Positions 42,592-55,265 of a stretch of 64,000 nt of DNA are shown in pieces. Made by a program: the position numbers and the translations under genes. The notes under the pieces are model-generated. The model was given only the letters and a program-made list of their open reading frames with translations, searched no databases and was not told the DNA's origin. The stretch comes from Anniella stebbinsi (taxonomy: Eukaryota; Chordata; Lepidosauria; Squamata; Anniellidae): assembly GCA_029215795.1 (NCBI GenBank), contig JARDYH010000003.1, forward strand, positions 18,330,001-18,394,000. Direction: 5' to 3'. Within the stretch, counting starts at the first letter, position 1; each line of letters begins with the position of its first letter.

Positions 42592-42774
42592 AGCATAGGA
42601 AGCTATCTTATACTGAGTCAGACCATTGAACCATCTAACCTAGTACTGTCAACACTGACTGGCAGCGGCTTGCCACAATTTCAGGCAGGATTCTTTCCTA
42701 TAGTGCCTGGAGAATCCAGGGATTGAATCTGGGATTTCTGCATCCAAAGCAGAATACCACTGAGCTATGGCCCC
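42592..42774 (-). repeat. tRNA-headed SINE, copy 1
   Basis: Read on the minus strand, the head GGCCATAGCTCAGTGGTATT followed by a B-box-like AGATTCAATCCC resembles a tRNA-Ala gene. It leads into a body ending GGTCTGACTCAGTATAAGA. The A box (TAGCTCAGTGG) and B box would drive RNA polymerase III. Copy 2 at 50524-50710 has the same structure. It is a SINE rather than a functional tRNA because the tRNA fold is not completed. Confidence 0.85.
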
Positions 42775-44690
42775 TCTTCAACATTTCATGTAGACACACA
42801 AACTAACTCCAGACCAACCTGACTGCACAAAAGCAGATGTCAGATTCTACAGGATAATGACTACACCAGACTGTAGCATACAGCCTCTATCAAATAATAT
42901 GGTTTATGTGGTATTTGAAATCCCAGTTCTCATTTTTAAAATAAATATTTCTAGCCCTCATGCTTCAAAAGAAAAATCTATTAATGTGTGGAGACCTTTT
43001 ATTAAGGGCTTTGAAGGCAAAGTGAGATAGGAAATGACTTTCTGCTTTCTATACAGGTCTAAAGTCCTTGTCTTACAAGTGTACTGCAAACCAAAGTCTC
43101 AACTTGCTTTCTCCAACACTTATCTCAGTCCATGATAAAAACACCTGAAGAAATATGGGCAATTGTGGAAGAAAAAAATCCTCATATGTTTAAAAGCGAA
43201 TACATGAACAATTTGCTTAATTTATTCTAATAACAGAATCTGAGTTTTGTATTTACAGGCCACTGACTTATTACTTCCTCTTCTACACAATGTAATTTCC
43301 CAGCCTAGTCACAGCCTATAATAGGTGAAAATAGCTATTAAATATATAGGCCATGACTGCCACCAACGTGGGAAAGGACTTACACAAAGCCATTGCAACT
43401 CTCAAAAGGAAGCCAGAAAACCTCCCCACCCTCTGTCATGCAGACCATTATCTCCCCCATGTCATATAGCATTACTTCCAGCCTGAGGGAAACCGCAAAC
43501 CAGCAGCTGTCACACTGAGGAAGGGTCTCAGTGCACCCTCTCCCTCTGTTTTTCCAGGGATTTGGGATCCAAATGACCCATTACAATTTAACACAGCTGC
43601 AAGAAGTGGGACACTTATACACAGCATGACTGGGCAGTTGGGGGTGGGGAGGAAGGAGAGGAGAGGAGAGGAGAGAAAGTCTACTTGGAGGCTCAGAGCT
43701 CCATGATGTGGCAGCCAAGTCTCTTAGTGTTCTGTAGAGGCACTAGCTTCATACATCTCATCTTGCTGGATTGTTGCTTCCCAGCCTTTTCCTGATCATT
43801 TCCACCAGAATGCTAAAGGCAATCCAACTACATAAACAGGATAGTTCTAAGGTCATCCTAGGTTAGCAATCCATTTTCAAACCCACACTGCACACAGTAT
43901 TTTTAAATAATGTCCCAACATCTCACACCAAAGACTGGGACCTTAATCATAAAAACACTGACATACAAGCCAATCCCACAAAACCTAATAGTTTGAATAT
44001 GAAGTTCCCACTGTAGGAGCAGAAGGCACTTTCACTCACAAACCAGGGGGAGAGGTCACCAGTTTTCCACATCTGCTACTCCCCATGTAGCATGGCCAAG
44101 GGCGTATGGGGACAACTGGTGATGCACGCACGCACACACACACAAGAAATGCCTTCTGCTCATACAGCAAGATCATTGGAATTTGGATCCAGAGCACTGC
44201 AACCTACATGCATAACTTGATTAACCCCCCACTCCACCCCATTCCCAATACACAAACTGTTGTTCAGAAATATAGGACACAAATGAACAATAAATGTGTG
44301 CTCAGCTGTGATAAGAAGCTACTGATCACCTACTGACCTTGCAGCAACAGGCCTTAGAATGTAAAGCTTTTAAACAGTTACCCATAGCTACCAGTCAACA
44401 GAATCCACCCAAAGACTAGAATAGACATCCATATTTGGACAGCATAATAAAGGCTAGCATCTGTAAAGCAACTCAATGAAAAGGTTGCCCTAGTCATTTG
44501 CCAAACCTTTTCATTTTTACATGACAACCTTAGGAACAAGTAAAATTAACATAATTCTGTCCCTGAGCCAGTTCAGAGATGATCCCAACATCTAGGTTGC
44601 AGACATGACAGAATTGAGCTATAGGTTGGTGAACTCTCCACCACCATGAAAAGCATTCAGTGTGAAACAGGGTGTATGTGTGTACCTGAC
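42775..44690. other. No gene seen
   Basis: AT-rich stretch with only simple tracts: a GAGGA run near 43655-43675 and a CA run near 44128-44145. No domain-bearing frame. Confidence 0.45.
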
Positions 44691-44759
44691 AACGTAAGTA
44701 AGCCTCATTGTATTACCCATCCACCATTAAAAAAGAGTGGGTGATGGACCATGCTTTAT

Positions 44760-45915
44760 GCTAAAGGCTCTATGTCTAGCAAAGGAGGGGGAACTAGCCC
44801 GAAACACCACTCGGTATAGCACATTTTTAAAAATGTAGCTCATTAGTATACCCTGGAGCAGATGGCAATGAAGCAATCAGGACATTGGCTGGAACACAAG
44901 TGGAGAAAGACTCATGCTGAATTCGACCAAACACAGGTTAGAACTCATTATCGATCCTACCGTGTGGCAGTGAGCATAGCAAAGAAGAAGTTCTTGTCCA
45001 CCTCCATTGCATCTTCACAATGTCATCCAGCAGAGCTGTTTTGTGTGTGAAGAGGTTATTACAATCTGATTCTGAGAGGGAACTAGTCAGCTCACTGTGA
45101 TAAATTTGCATGACACTTTGAAGATACAATTGCTTGTATTAAACATGAGTTGGACTCCACTATTAGTGTCGTTCCTTTAACAAGTGTCCAGAGCACCATA
45201 TGGTCTAGCTGTAATGGATGAATTTCAGTTGTTTAAGGCATGAGCATGCAGACAAGGTGCCTGGACAAGTCTGACCAACCACTTGTAAGCTCGCCCCTTG
45301 CCCATCTTTGTTTGTTTCATCTAATAAATAAGGGTTGGCCAGTTGGGTCCAGGAAGTTGTAAATTCCTCCTTTAGAGAGTTCCAGCCTCCTAAAAGAGGT
45401 AATATTCAGGCCACTCTTGAAAACACCTAACCTAGACCCAGAAGTCGAGAACAATTATAAGCCAGTTGCTAACACCCTCTCCTTGGGCAGGATTTTCTAG
45501 ATCCATTTCAATTCCGCTTTAGACCTGGTTTTGGGACAGAAACTGCCTTGGTTGCCCTGAGGGATGACCTTTGCCACAAGCAAGACAGGGGGTATGTGAC
45601 CCTGTTTGTTCTCCTGGAGCTCTTAGTGGCAATACCATCGACCAAGGTATCCTTCTGGAGTGGCTGTCTGGGCTGGGAGTCAGGGAAACTGTTTTATAGT
45701 GGTTTCATTCCTACTTGGATGGTCACTTCCAAAAGGTGGTGCTGGGGGATTATTGCTCTGTTCCATGACAATTATGTCTAGAGGTTCCACCGGGCTCAGC
45801 TTTAGCCCCCATGTATTTAACATCTACATGATGTTAAATAGAAACGATTTCAAGATAGGATGGTCCAGAAAAGACAGTGTTAGATTTAGACTGGGAAGAT
45901 CTACCTCAACTACAC
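44760..45915 (+). mobile_element. L2 LINE ORF2 fragment (linker and RT), decayed
   Basis: The plus strand shows L2 blocks in order. QSGHWLEHKWRKTHAEFD and SYRVAVSIAKKKF...CHPAELF belong to the linker between endonuclease and RT. FRPLLKTPNLDPEVENNYKP belongs to the RT start. VALRDDLCHKQDRGYVTLFV and the LSFSPHVFNIYMM block belong to the RT core. Frames shift several times. It ends near 45915 after the NIYM block, so the active site and everything downstream are missing. Confidence 0.82.
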
Positions 45916-46360
45916 CCTAACTGGCTAGTTTTGAATAAATCTGTGTGTCTTGATTTTCAATTTGCAAAATGGGAATAGCAGTAGCTTGTGTGGCTGCTAT
46001 TGTTGGGATAATAAGCAAGATAAAAATATTGAAGTACACTTTCTATTCAAACGGTCAACTCCCATGTTAATGCTTCATGAGAGTATGAGGCAACCACCAA
46101 ATAGTGCCCACACAGAGGTGCTGTCTGTGTGAACTACCATCTCCACATAGGGACTTTTAGTATGGCTGTCATGATTGTTCAAGCTCTTTTTCAAGCCACC
46201 ATGATCTCGCAAATGATGTGGGTATGCAGAAAGTCACTATGTGAATAATTCAAATGAACTGCCAGCTGATAGCTAGTAGATCCAAAGTCCATGTGGCATT
46301 GTTGGGCAAGCTGGTCTGTATCAGAGAACCACTGCTCAGTTTTGAAGTTCACTGGGTGTC
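45916..46360. other. No gene seen
   Basis: Unassigned sequence between the L2 fragment and the MITE. Confidence 0.4.
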
Positions 46361-46546
46361 CCTAAGCTAGGCTGACCCTATGAAAAGGAGGACAGGGCTC
46401 ATGTAACTTTAACAGTTGTAGAGAAAAGGGAATTTCAATCAGTGTCGTTTGTATGCAATTAGTTCCTGGTGAAATTCCCTCTTCATCACAACAGTTAAAG
46501 TTGCAGGGGCCCTGCCTTCTTTTGTATATGGTCAATCTACCTAAGC
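46361..46546. mobile_element. MITE with TAGG(G)TGACC ends and flanking CCTAAGC repeats
   Basis: The element proper is 46368-46539. The left arm (TAGGCTGACCCTATGAAAAG GAGGACAGGG...) is the imperfect inverse of the right arm (complement TAGATTGACCATATACAAAA). Pairing extends through CTTTAACAGTTGT and GGGAATTTCA. The 7-bp repeat CCTAAGC flanks it at 46361-46367 and 46540-46546, close to the 8 bp expected of hAT. No coding capacity. Confidence 0.85.
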
Positions 46547-49500
46547 AAGTCACAATCTGTTCTAGCTTAAACTACCTCACCAGGGTGTTGTGAAGTTAAA
46601 ACATCATTCTGTGCTCATTGTGGGGAAATCAGGAAACAAATTTAACACCCCCAAATAAGTGACAGATAACAAAACAGCATAATGGTGAGTTATTAACTCT
46701 TCTATTACCCTTTTACCATTATTATGTTAAGGGGTAATCAGAAAATGTACTGGAAATTACCATTAAAATCAGACAGGAGGCACAAAGAAATGTGACATAG
46801 AAACAAAGCAGGGGAGAGGTAGACAGTATTTCATACACACTCACAGACACCTCAGCAGGATGAAAAGGTAGGTGAGTCAATTCATTATTTTTTCTCCACA
46901 ACAGAAAGTTTGGCACCCCTCAATAAATATTATCAATAAATCATTTATCCTCATGTTCACAATTTATGTGACTCTGCCGTTTGATTCATGGCTACATCAC
47001 AAGTATTTTTATATTATATTTTTTATTTATAATCATTTCTCCACTATGTACCAGCCTACTCTCATGAAATGGGAGACACAATCATAGAGGGGGAAATATG
47101 CCATAGGGCTTATTTCCACCATTGCACGTGCCAGTCACCTGCCAGGGAGATTTGCATAATTACCCTCACAAGCATGGCTTGCTGTGTCATGCAAACCTGG
47201 TGAGGGTGGCTTGTTGACATGGTGAACAAGACACCAAAAGCCCTACAACAGTCCATGGGCTCTGGATGGCTTGTTGACCATGGCAACAAGCCACCCTCGC
47301 TGGGTGCACATCACATGGCAAATATTTATGCAAATCCCCATCGGCATGCCACTCCGTGATTGTGCAAACCTGGTTTAAATTCAGATGTAACACTAAACTA
47401 TGGTTTAGTGCTACATGTCCAAGTCTTGGTCTCATGCACACTCTTCTCCTTTCCTCCTACAATTTTAATACTTTCCCCATATTTTTAAAAAAATCATGTA
47501 GGTAAACAAACAAACAAAAACACACAAGGGAGAAAGACTCTAGCCAAGACCACTTCCTGCTGTTGCTAATTTTTATCTGCCAGGAGTTATTGGCTTGGTT
47601 GGTCACAATTTGTGCAGGCCTAATGCAGAGGTTCCTATAGTCAGTAACCAGGATACTACTTTATAACTTTATTTGAGAAAACACACATTTTCTGATATGA
47701 GTACATACTGGAGAGAGCTATAGCAAATGAGACATTCCATGAGGCAAATACCGATGGTTCACATATATTTTCAGTCACATTTTATAACACACATTACTTT
47801 TGGAAATACAAATGAAAATGTATACAAAAATATATAGGATATGAAGAAGGATATGTATGACTCCTGTCATACACCATGACTAGTGCTATTACCTTAATAC
47901 ATCTACTAACTCCCACAAAAGGATGAACAACAAGATTCTAGATTGCCAATGCTGAAAAAACAAAACAAAGAGGTGAGGGAAGGCCTTCAGTTTCCAGACC
48001 CCACAGCTACTGCTGTTGTTAGGTTATTGGATCACCACTTCCCTGACAATTTGATACTGGAATAAGACAGAAAAAAAATCAAGGAAAATGTATGCAAGCT
48101 TATACGATTGCCACATTTTCCTGGTCCATCTTGGCCTTAACCTTTAATTCTTTGCTTTTATCTAAACTAGTCTCAATCCGAACTCCCACACGGACTGGCC
48201 AATATTTTTGGCTCTCCAGAAGCAACACATTAATTTTCACAGTAGCGATCCCTCCAACAAATACATTTTCCACTTTAACTGCTGAAGCCATAACACCAAT
48301 AGAAAACTTTTACTTCAGTTAGGCATTTGTTAACTGCTACATTTATAGGAGAGAAAAAACATATTTCCCCCCTTTTTTCTTCTGCAGCTGTTATACACAG
48401 GAGTGTCATTCATTGTTTAAATCATTTTAACAATTTGAAAATAAAATCCCTTAGTAAAATTCTAGTTCTGTTTAAATCCACAGGAGTTGTTCCAAAGTAC
48501 AATTCCTACAACAGCTCATCAACTCAATTTTTAAAAAGTAAAATGGAAAGAAAAATAATTTGAAGAAAATGTTTGATTCCTGACAACTTTGGGTAACACA
48601 CAAGATCCACTAATCATTTTTCTTAGCAAGTGTTCTTCCTTTATAACAAGAATCTCTGGAAAACTTCTAATTACAGAGGTACCCCACCTAGCATAATCTG
48701 CTAACTTAGCTTTCCAAGGAACCAAAAGGGAACTGGCACAATAGGGAGGAGACTTGCTACAGTGAATAGATCTGTTAAATTAACACATTTTCTGTCAACC
48801 AAATCAGCTGCCTCTAGTGCTATTGTTGTTGAAACAATGGAGACCCCAGGAATGGGCACCCATTAAAAGGAACAAGTCTACTGAAAAGGATACACTCTGA
48901 GGCAAAGAGCTTGTGTGTTTAGCTGGATTCTCTACTGTAAGGAAGAAGGCTAGGCTGCATTGTTCTCACACTCAAAGCAGATGCAAGTGCTTGTTGCTGT
49001 AACTGGGGAAATTTAAAAATTCTACCTTTTATATATGTCTTTGTAACAAATCTTTAAATTTGTATCCCTTCTAATATAGTAATTTCAAATTCTTTAGCAT
49101 AAATTCTTTGCTATTTTCTAAAACAGATTTCTTCTAAAAGGGTCTATGAAAGCATCTGTAGACATCATGAAGGGTAGAGATTTCCCACTCCTCTATACCC
49201 TACCACACAGGCACTGAACAGATGCCAGGCGTGGAGTGGCACAGATACACAATGGCATGTGGGGAAGAAGAGAAAGCCTAAGAATTAGGCTTGCTCGGCA
49301 CACAAAGTTTGACTGCTTTAACCTAAGACATTTTGGCACTGAATTAGGCCTTGTCTTGCTATGGCAGTTGCTTAACTGATACAGCTTTGCCATGGCACCT
49401 CAGTAAACATCCAACTCTGCAGAAAATAAAGTGATCCCAATTCATAATTTTTACATTTTAATTTCAGTTTATTAAATTTGGGATTCTGTGCTGAGGCTTG

Positions 49501-50523
49501 AATTTATGTGGAGACCCTAACATTTACTAACAAAACTGAAATTTTACACCTATCCTCAATCTAAGAAACAGTATTAGCAATGTTTCCACTCTTATAAGAC
49601 CTGGTGAGCAGGTTGCATGTTTTATTGGGAGACTGTTTGCTGAGGATACAAAGTCTCAAGCTTCATTTGATTGCTGATGAAGGGAGGGAGGGCCTTCACG
49701 GAGGAGTACCCCTTCCACCCAATTCCAAGAACCTCATTCAGCCAAATTTACTGTTAAATTTGACTGAGTTTGATGAATACCTGCAGTTCACAACAGTGAA
49801 GCATACCAAACACATATGGCTAGGTCCTTGCACTAAGGCTGCACAGGATCTATGTGGCATAAATTTCTATGTGGCCCAGAAGAGCAGCCATAACACAAGA
49901 CAAGTTGTACCTAGCCTTATTAGCCACCTTCTTCTGTTACCAGGCCTAGAGTGGGCATGATCCAGCCAAGCACTTTTAAGGAAGTTTGTAAACAGCCACT
50001 CACCTAGTCACCTGAGAGGTGTCAGGGTTGAAGCTGACCATAAAATTATAGCCTTTGATTTGTGAATCCTTCCTCCAGGGAATGCCTACTAGTTAGCACT
50101 ACTCAGTGGTGGATGGGAAAACGTTCAACATATGCTCACAGCCACTCTTCTTATTAACCATATACCTTAGAACATACCATACAACAAAGGTTGTATTGTT
50201 GAGACATGCATTTTCACTCGAAACGTAAAGTTTCCAGAAATGTTGAATCGTGGGAATGCAGGAGTTTCCACCAGGTTTTTTAATTATTTATTTTTGGAAA
50301 AAGAAGTGTTGGAAAATTCTGAAATAAAAGCAACATTTACTTTCTTATCAAACCCTTGACTGCTTTAATAACATGAAATATATTGTGTATAACCTTCAAC
50401 ATATAGGAAGGAATTGTATGATTTTCAATTAGAAATGCCTTATTTATTTAAAAAATAACAAACAGGTCCAGTGTTAGAGATGGAGCTGCAACATTCTGCA
50501 CCCTTAGGTACCTAGGTATATCT
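46547..50523. other. No gene seen; palindromic MITE-like stretch near 47345-47430
   Basis: No recognisable domains. Around 47375-47422 the sequence AGATGTAACACTAAACTATG followed by GTTTAGTGCTACATGT is a short imperfect palindrome like a MITE end. Open frames at 48092-48322 and 49604-49960 are unassigned. Confidence 0.4.
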
Positions 50524-50710
50524 TAGGAACATAGACAGCTGCCTTATACTGAGTCAGACCATTGGTTCATCTAGCCCAATACTGACACTAACTTGCAGTG
50601 GCTCTCCAATTTTTCAGGCAGGATTCTTTCCTGCCCCGCCTGCTGATGCCAGGGATCAAATCTGGGATGTTCTGCATGCGAAGTATGTGCTCTATTACTG
50701 AGCTATGTCC
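50524..50710 (-). repeat. tRNA-headed SINE, copy 2
   Basis: Same family and orientation as the SINE at 42592. Shared blocks are CTTATACTGAGTCAGACCAT, CAGGCAGGATTCTTTCCT and, at the tRNA-like end, TTACTGAGCTATGTCC. The B box has decayed further in this copy. Confidence 0.85.
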
Positions 50711-52179
50711 AGTACTTTAGTTTTTGCAAGCAGGGAAAGACGACAAAAAACAAAATGGAAGTTCAAAGTGAAAACCATAAACACGGTAACAAAAAGTTTT
50801 ATTATCTGGGCTTAGAAACAATATTATTTATCTATTTAATATATCTTTTCTCATCAAAAACTTTTCAAGTGACCTCTCATGGAGAAATAGAAAAACTTTC
50901 TACAGAAAAAATAAAATAAACCTCCATGATGTAATTAAGAAGTAACAATCTGTATATTCAGTTTCGTTTGATAATGTTATAATATTTATAATACTACTGA
51001 AGCGTTCAATGTTTCATCACCATAGACAAAATTAAATATCCTTACTTATTTGTTAGATTTATATCCTGCTCTATTCCAGTAAATATATTTCTGTGAAAAT
51101 AATAGCATAACTCAAGTTTATATTTCTAATCAGAATTAGGGTCAAAAATCCATATCTTGTTATTTGGAACTTTCACTTTTAGTTTCATAGGCTTGTGAAA
51201 ATAAGTTTGCATGAACTGTAATAAGTCTCTCAACACTTTTCATGTGATATTTTGTTCCTTAATGTGTATTTTCAAACATTCATCAGTTTCTTTCATTTGA
51301 TGAAGAATATGAATTAAACTGAGGCAAGCAGAGTCAGAAATTTTATGTAGAAATGCCTTACTACCATGCTGGAAGATCAATGTGCTTGGCAAATCCCTAG
51401 ATTGCACTCCTGCAAGGATACCTTGATTATATTCTATAACATTCTCAAATATGTAGCATTTTCCCAACACCAAGTAAAAGGGTATTGCATGTTTCATAAT
51501 CCAATCAAATGCAGCATTAATGTTAATATTAATATCTTTGAATCTAAGAGATTTGCAGTTATGAAAACAAGCTATGGATAAATATTTTAAAACACTGCTT
51601 TAACAAACATTTCATCCTGAAAAATAAAATATTTATAGATCTTTCCCAATGTTTCCATTCAGGCTTCTGAAGAAAAAAAAACAGACAAAATGATAATTCA
51701 CATTACACTTCAGTGGCGTCTGAGCATGTAATAAGTGGTCAAGGTTCATTGCCATCTTTCATTAAGTCTGCCCACTTGCAGTAGAAAAATCCATCCACAT
51801 CTCACAACACTATCAAATCACAGTGCCGTGTAATCAACAGCTGCAATCAGGTCAGGTTTGTGTGGCCTAACCAACAAGTTCTCCACTTTTTAATTTCATC
51901 AGGCTGTCCACAAGGCAATGAAGATTTGTTGAGGATGGTATTTTAGCCTATGTTCCTGCTAGTGTCAGAAAATATTGATTTGAAGGGGCCGGGAGGGCAA
52001 GGGTTACATTAATTACCAAACCAAAAGTAAGTGGCAAACTACAAAAGTGCAAAAAGTTTTAATAAGATATTGAAAATTGCTTATCACCATACATTTTCAT
52101 GATATGCTTTAAGAGATACACTAAAATAACATTTAGCTAACACCTGGCTTATTAATTATATATTAGCTACATCGCACAG
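50711..52179. other. No gene seen
   Basis: AT-rich DNA without supported features. Confidence 0.45.
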
Positions 52180-52250
52180 TTCGACTCAGAAATCCTACTG
52201 CATTCAATAGTGCTTACTCCCAGGTAAGCACGCACAGGATTTCCAACACA
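52180..52250 (+). repeat. Short interspersed repeat of squamate type, diverged copy
   Basis: GACTCAGAAATCCTACTGCATTCAATAGTGCTTACTCCCAGGTAAGC carries the same CATTCAAT..GCTTACTCCCAGGTAAGC pattern as the copies at 16555 and 53275. Confidence 0.55.
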
Positions 52251-52674
52251 AACACTTTCCAGAGCAATGCAAACCACATATCAAGTACAAAACTGCAGCT
52301 AACAATTTCTACCTTCATGCCCCACAACTGCATCAAATGCTTCCTATTTAAAATCAGGCTCACAATGCATTTTCCCTGCATTATTTCCACACCACTGATT
52401 TCCCACCAACATCCTCCTTCCCACTTAACCCTTCCTCCCCTTTACAGAGAGCCAATGCAGAGATGGTTGAGTTTGGATGTAGAAAAGCCAAGTTCAAATC
52501 CCTACTCAGGCATTAGGCAAATATATAATACAATTAATTACACAAGATGTATCTACTACCACAACTTAATCCAAATGCAATTGTTGCCTTGTACAGGCCA
52601 TTAGCTCTAACTTGCAAATCTTACAATGAACACGCTAGCTGGAGGAAGAAAAAGAAATTGAAACATTTTTTTCT

Positions 52675-52702
52675 TTCAAAGAAAGAAAGAAAGAAAGAAA
52701 AA
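52675..52702. repeat. (GAAA)n microsatellite
   Basis: Five to six GAAA units in an A-rich context. Confidence 0.9.
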
Positions 52703-53274
52703 AGGAATGGAGACAACCCAAAGTTTGAGAGCACAACTTAGGAAAGCAACACAGTAAAAATAATAAACAAGAGGAAAAGTTGGGACAATGCAGGGACCTA
52801 GATAAAGAATTAGGAAAAGCAAAATAATACACAGTTCTAGGACTGCAGAAGTAGTGTCAAAGTCTCACCTTGAATAACTTCCTTTGAGGTTGGGGGGGTT
52901 TCAAACCTTAAAAAGGTGAATTCTATTAGACAAGTGTTAACAATTTAACAGACTTTATTCATGAGAAAAGAGGAAATAGGATAGCAAGCTAAGTTTGTCA
53001 GTGAGCGCAGTGATACTACTTATGGCATTAATTTCTTCAGCGTACTCAGAAACATTCAAAATACAAGTTCTTACCTAAAAACAACACCTTCAAACTACTA
53101 ACTGCTTTTCAACTGACAAATCTCAACTGTTCCTTTCCCCAATATTGCACCCTCCAAAAGAGTCCTGCTCCTTTTTACCTTAACATTTCATTCTTCAAGC
53201 AATTCTTCCTATCTAGTTAACCTTCAGAACATAGTATGGGTATGGATATTATATTGAGATAAATGCAAGATGAA

Positions 53275-53375
53275 TTGCCAGCACAATCCTATACATGTCT
53301 ACTCAGAAGGTAGTCCCACTGAGTTCAATGGGCTTATTCCAAGATAAATGGGTATAAGATTATGGCCTTAGGGTG
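53275..53375 (+). repeat. Short interspersed repeat of squamate type
   Basis: CACAATCCTATACATGTCTA then AGTCCCACTGAGTTCAATGG, then GCTTATTCCAAGATAAATG. Same order of blocks as the copy at 16555. Confidence 0.7.
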
Positions 53376-54012
53376 CAAACCATAGGAACTGAAGCTGACA
53401 AGGCAGGAGGTGATTATTGCTTCATCATCCTTCAATCTTTGCTTTTTCTGCTAGACGGGCTTCAGCCCATCTAGTGAATGTCCTTTAGATGGGAAGAGGC
53501 TGGAGAAGGCTCAGGACTGCATCTTGGTCTTTCCAGTCTCCTCCCCACCCCATCACCCTCTTTCTCCGTCTCTTAGGTCAATTTTCCAACCTTGAAGAGG
53601 CAGTCGGTGAGCCATCCTATGGTCCCTGGAACTCTCACTCATGGACCATGGGATTGCTCTCTCTATTTATTATTTATTTATTTATTGAACCAAATTGACT
53701 ATATCTAAAAAGACACCCCGAAGCAGTTTACAACATAAAAAATTGGCTTCTGGGGGAAAATGAGCCCCAGTTATTTCCCAGAAGCCTCTACCAGAGTGTT
53801 ATATCATCATATAATGTCACCAGGGGGCTTTGGGAGGGAATGGGCTCCACTAGTTGGCAGCCACCAAAAGAAACTCCAGGTAGTGGCAGTGAGTACCCTC
53901 CCAAATTTCATCCCATCCCTCCTAAATAGTGCCCAATTTTTACAGCCAGCAAAGTGGGAGAGATGTTCAGTCCAGCCCTAAATATTTTACAATGTTTCTG
54001 TCACCATGTCCA
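53376..54012. other. No gene seen; LINE-like A/T tail near 53660-53735
   Basis: TTATTATTTATTTATTTATT followed by GAAGCAGTTTACAACATAAA near 53660-53740 is a LINE-type antisense tail. Nothing else is recognisable. Confidence 0.4.
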
Positions 54013-54270
54013 GGACAGGAGCAGGAAGAGGAAACATCAGGGCCTGCTCCAGTTGGACTCCACCCCCCCAGGCTAACTGACATCTTGGCCCTGGGGGAAG
54101 AAGAAAGAGCAAGGGGGACAGGAGCAGGCACAGGAAACATCAGGGCCTGCTTCAGTTGGACTTCCTCCCCAGGGCTAACTGACATCTTGGCCCTGTGGGG
54201 AAGAAGAAAGAGCAAGGGGGACAGGAGCAAGCAGAGGAAACATCAGGGCCTGCTCCAGTTGGATTCCCCT
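54013..54270. repeat. 103-bp tandem repeat, about 2.5 copies
   Basis: Units start GGACAGGAGCAGG at 54013, 54116 and 54219. Each continues with AACATCAGGGCCTGCT...AGTTGGA and CTAACTGACATCTTGGCCCT. The 103-bp unit is not a multiple of three, so the overlapping 141-codon open frame is a by-product. Confidence 0.93.
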
Positions 54271-54354
54271 CCTTCAGAAGCAGGACAATCCCATCATCCC
54301 TGTTGCCAGTCTACTTATTATTTTCTCTTTATTTTCCCTCTCTTCCCTCCCTAG

Positions 54355-54505
54355 CTCCTTTTCCTCATGTGTCATGTCTTTTTTAGATTGTAAGGCTGAG
54401 GGCAGGGACTGTCTTCTTTACTGATTTTCTGTAAGCCATTCCAAGAGCCTCTTTTGGCTGAGGAGAAAGGTAAAAATACAATAAATAAATAAATAAATAA
54501 TCAGC
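54355..54505 (+). repeat. L2/MIR-like LINE 3' end with (AAAT)n tail
   Basis: AGATTGTAAGGCTGAGGGCA then GGGACTGTCTT, then CTGTAAGCCATTCCAAGAGCC and AAATACAATAAATAAATAAA form the standard 3' end of reptile L2-like elements. Confidence 0.7.
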
Positions 54506-54924
54506 AAACAGCTTTGCTTGCTACATAATATTAACCATGTGGAACAATTCCATTCTGCCTCACAGCTTCAGAAACAATTCTGACACTACAGTCAAAGAGG
54601 GTGACAAAGGAGGGGTTTCTGTCATCCCGACTAAGTTGGAGTGTATGTATATATATATAGTTGGGAAACAACACTCCACCACCACATCTTAATATTAATT
54701 TATTATTCCACTCTCCTACTATTATAACCAGAACAGCTTACAGAATACTATCCTCAGATCCTGCTGTGGAATACCAATAATTTCATCTTGGATGAAGGGA
54801 TATCCTACAGATGTGCAGGAGCAAATCTGCAGACAAACCTTACAAGCCTCAGGTAGTCTTCTACAATCTATTGACAATCTCCAGGAGTCCTTCACCAAAG
54901 ACTCCTGAGCAAACTTAGCAGTCA

Positions 54925-55265
54925 TGGAACAGGAGGAGAGGTCCTTTTATGGATCAGTAAGTAACTGGTTAAAGAACAGAAAGCAAAGAGTAGGAATAAA
55001 CAGTAAGTTCTCTCAAGGGAGGAAAGTAAATAGCGGGGTCCCATAGGGATCTGTACTGGGACCAATGCTTTTCAACTTGTTCATAAATGCTCTGGAATTA
55101 GGAGTGAGCAGTGAAGTGGTCAAGTTTGCCAATGACACCAAATTATTTAGTGTATTGAAAACTAAAATGGATTGTAAGGAGCTCCAAAAGGCCACCATAT
55201 GAACAGAATGCTGGACTAGACTGACCCTTAAGCTGATCAAGCATGGCTTTTCCTATTTTTTATGT
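54925..55265 (+). mobile_element. CR1 LINE RT fragment joined to a LINE/SINE 3' end
   Basis: The plus strand reads SVSNWLKNRKQRVGINSKF, then a GSVLGPMLFNLFINALELG block, then VVKFANDTKLFSVLKTKMDC. This is the CR1 RT with the catalytic FADD as FAND. A premature junction near 55200 leads into GAATGCTGGACTAGACTGAC and TTTTATGTTCTTT, the common 3' terminus. It may therefore be an internally deleted CR1. Confidence 0.8.

Noticed and set aside
42700..42774. tRNA-Ala-like sequence as a possible tRNA gene (also at 50650-50710)
   Set aside because: It continues into a SINE body, the 3' half of the tRNA fold is missing and the same unit recurs, so it is a SINE head.
48100..48322. Opposing 63- and 76-codon ORFs as a small gene
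   Set aside because: No domain, no conserved neighbour, and both strands are open. The minus-strand peptide looks protein-like, but nothing supports it beyond that.
53929..54354. 141-codon ORF as a repeat-containing protein
   Set aside because: It is the by-product of a 103-bp tandem repeat whose unit is not a multiple of three.
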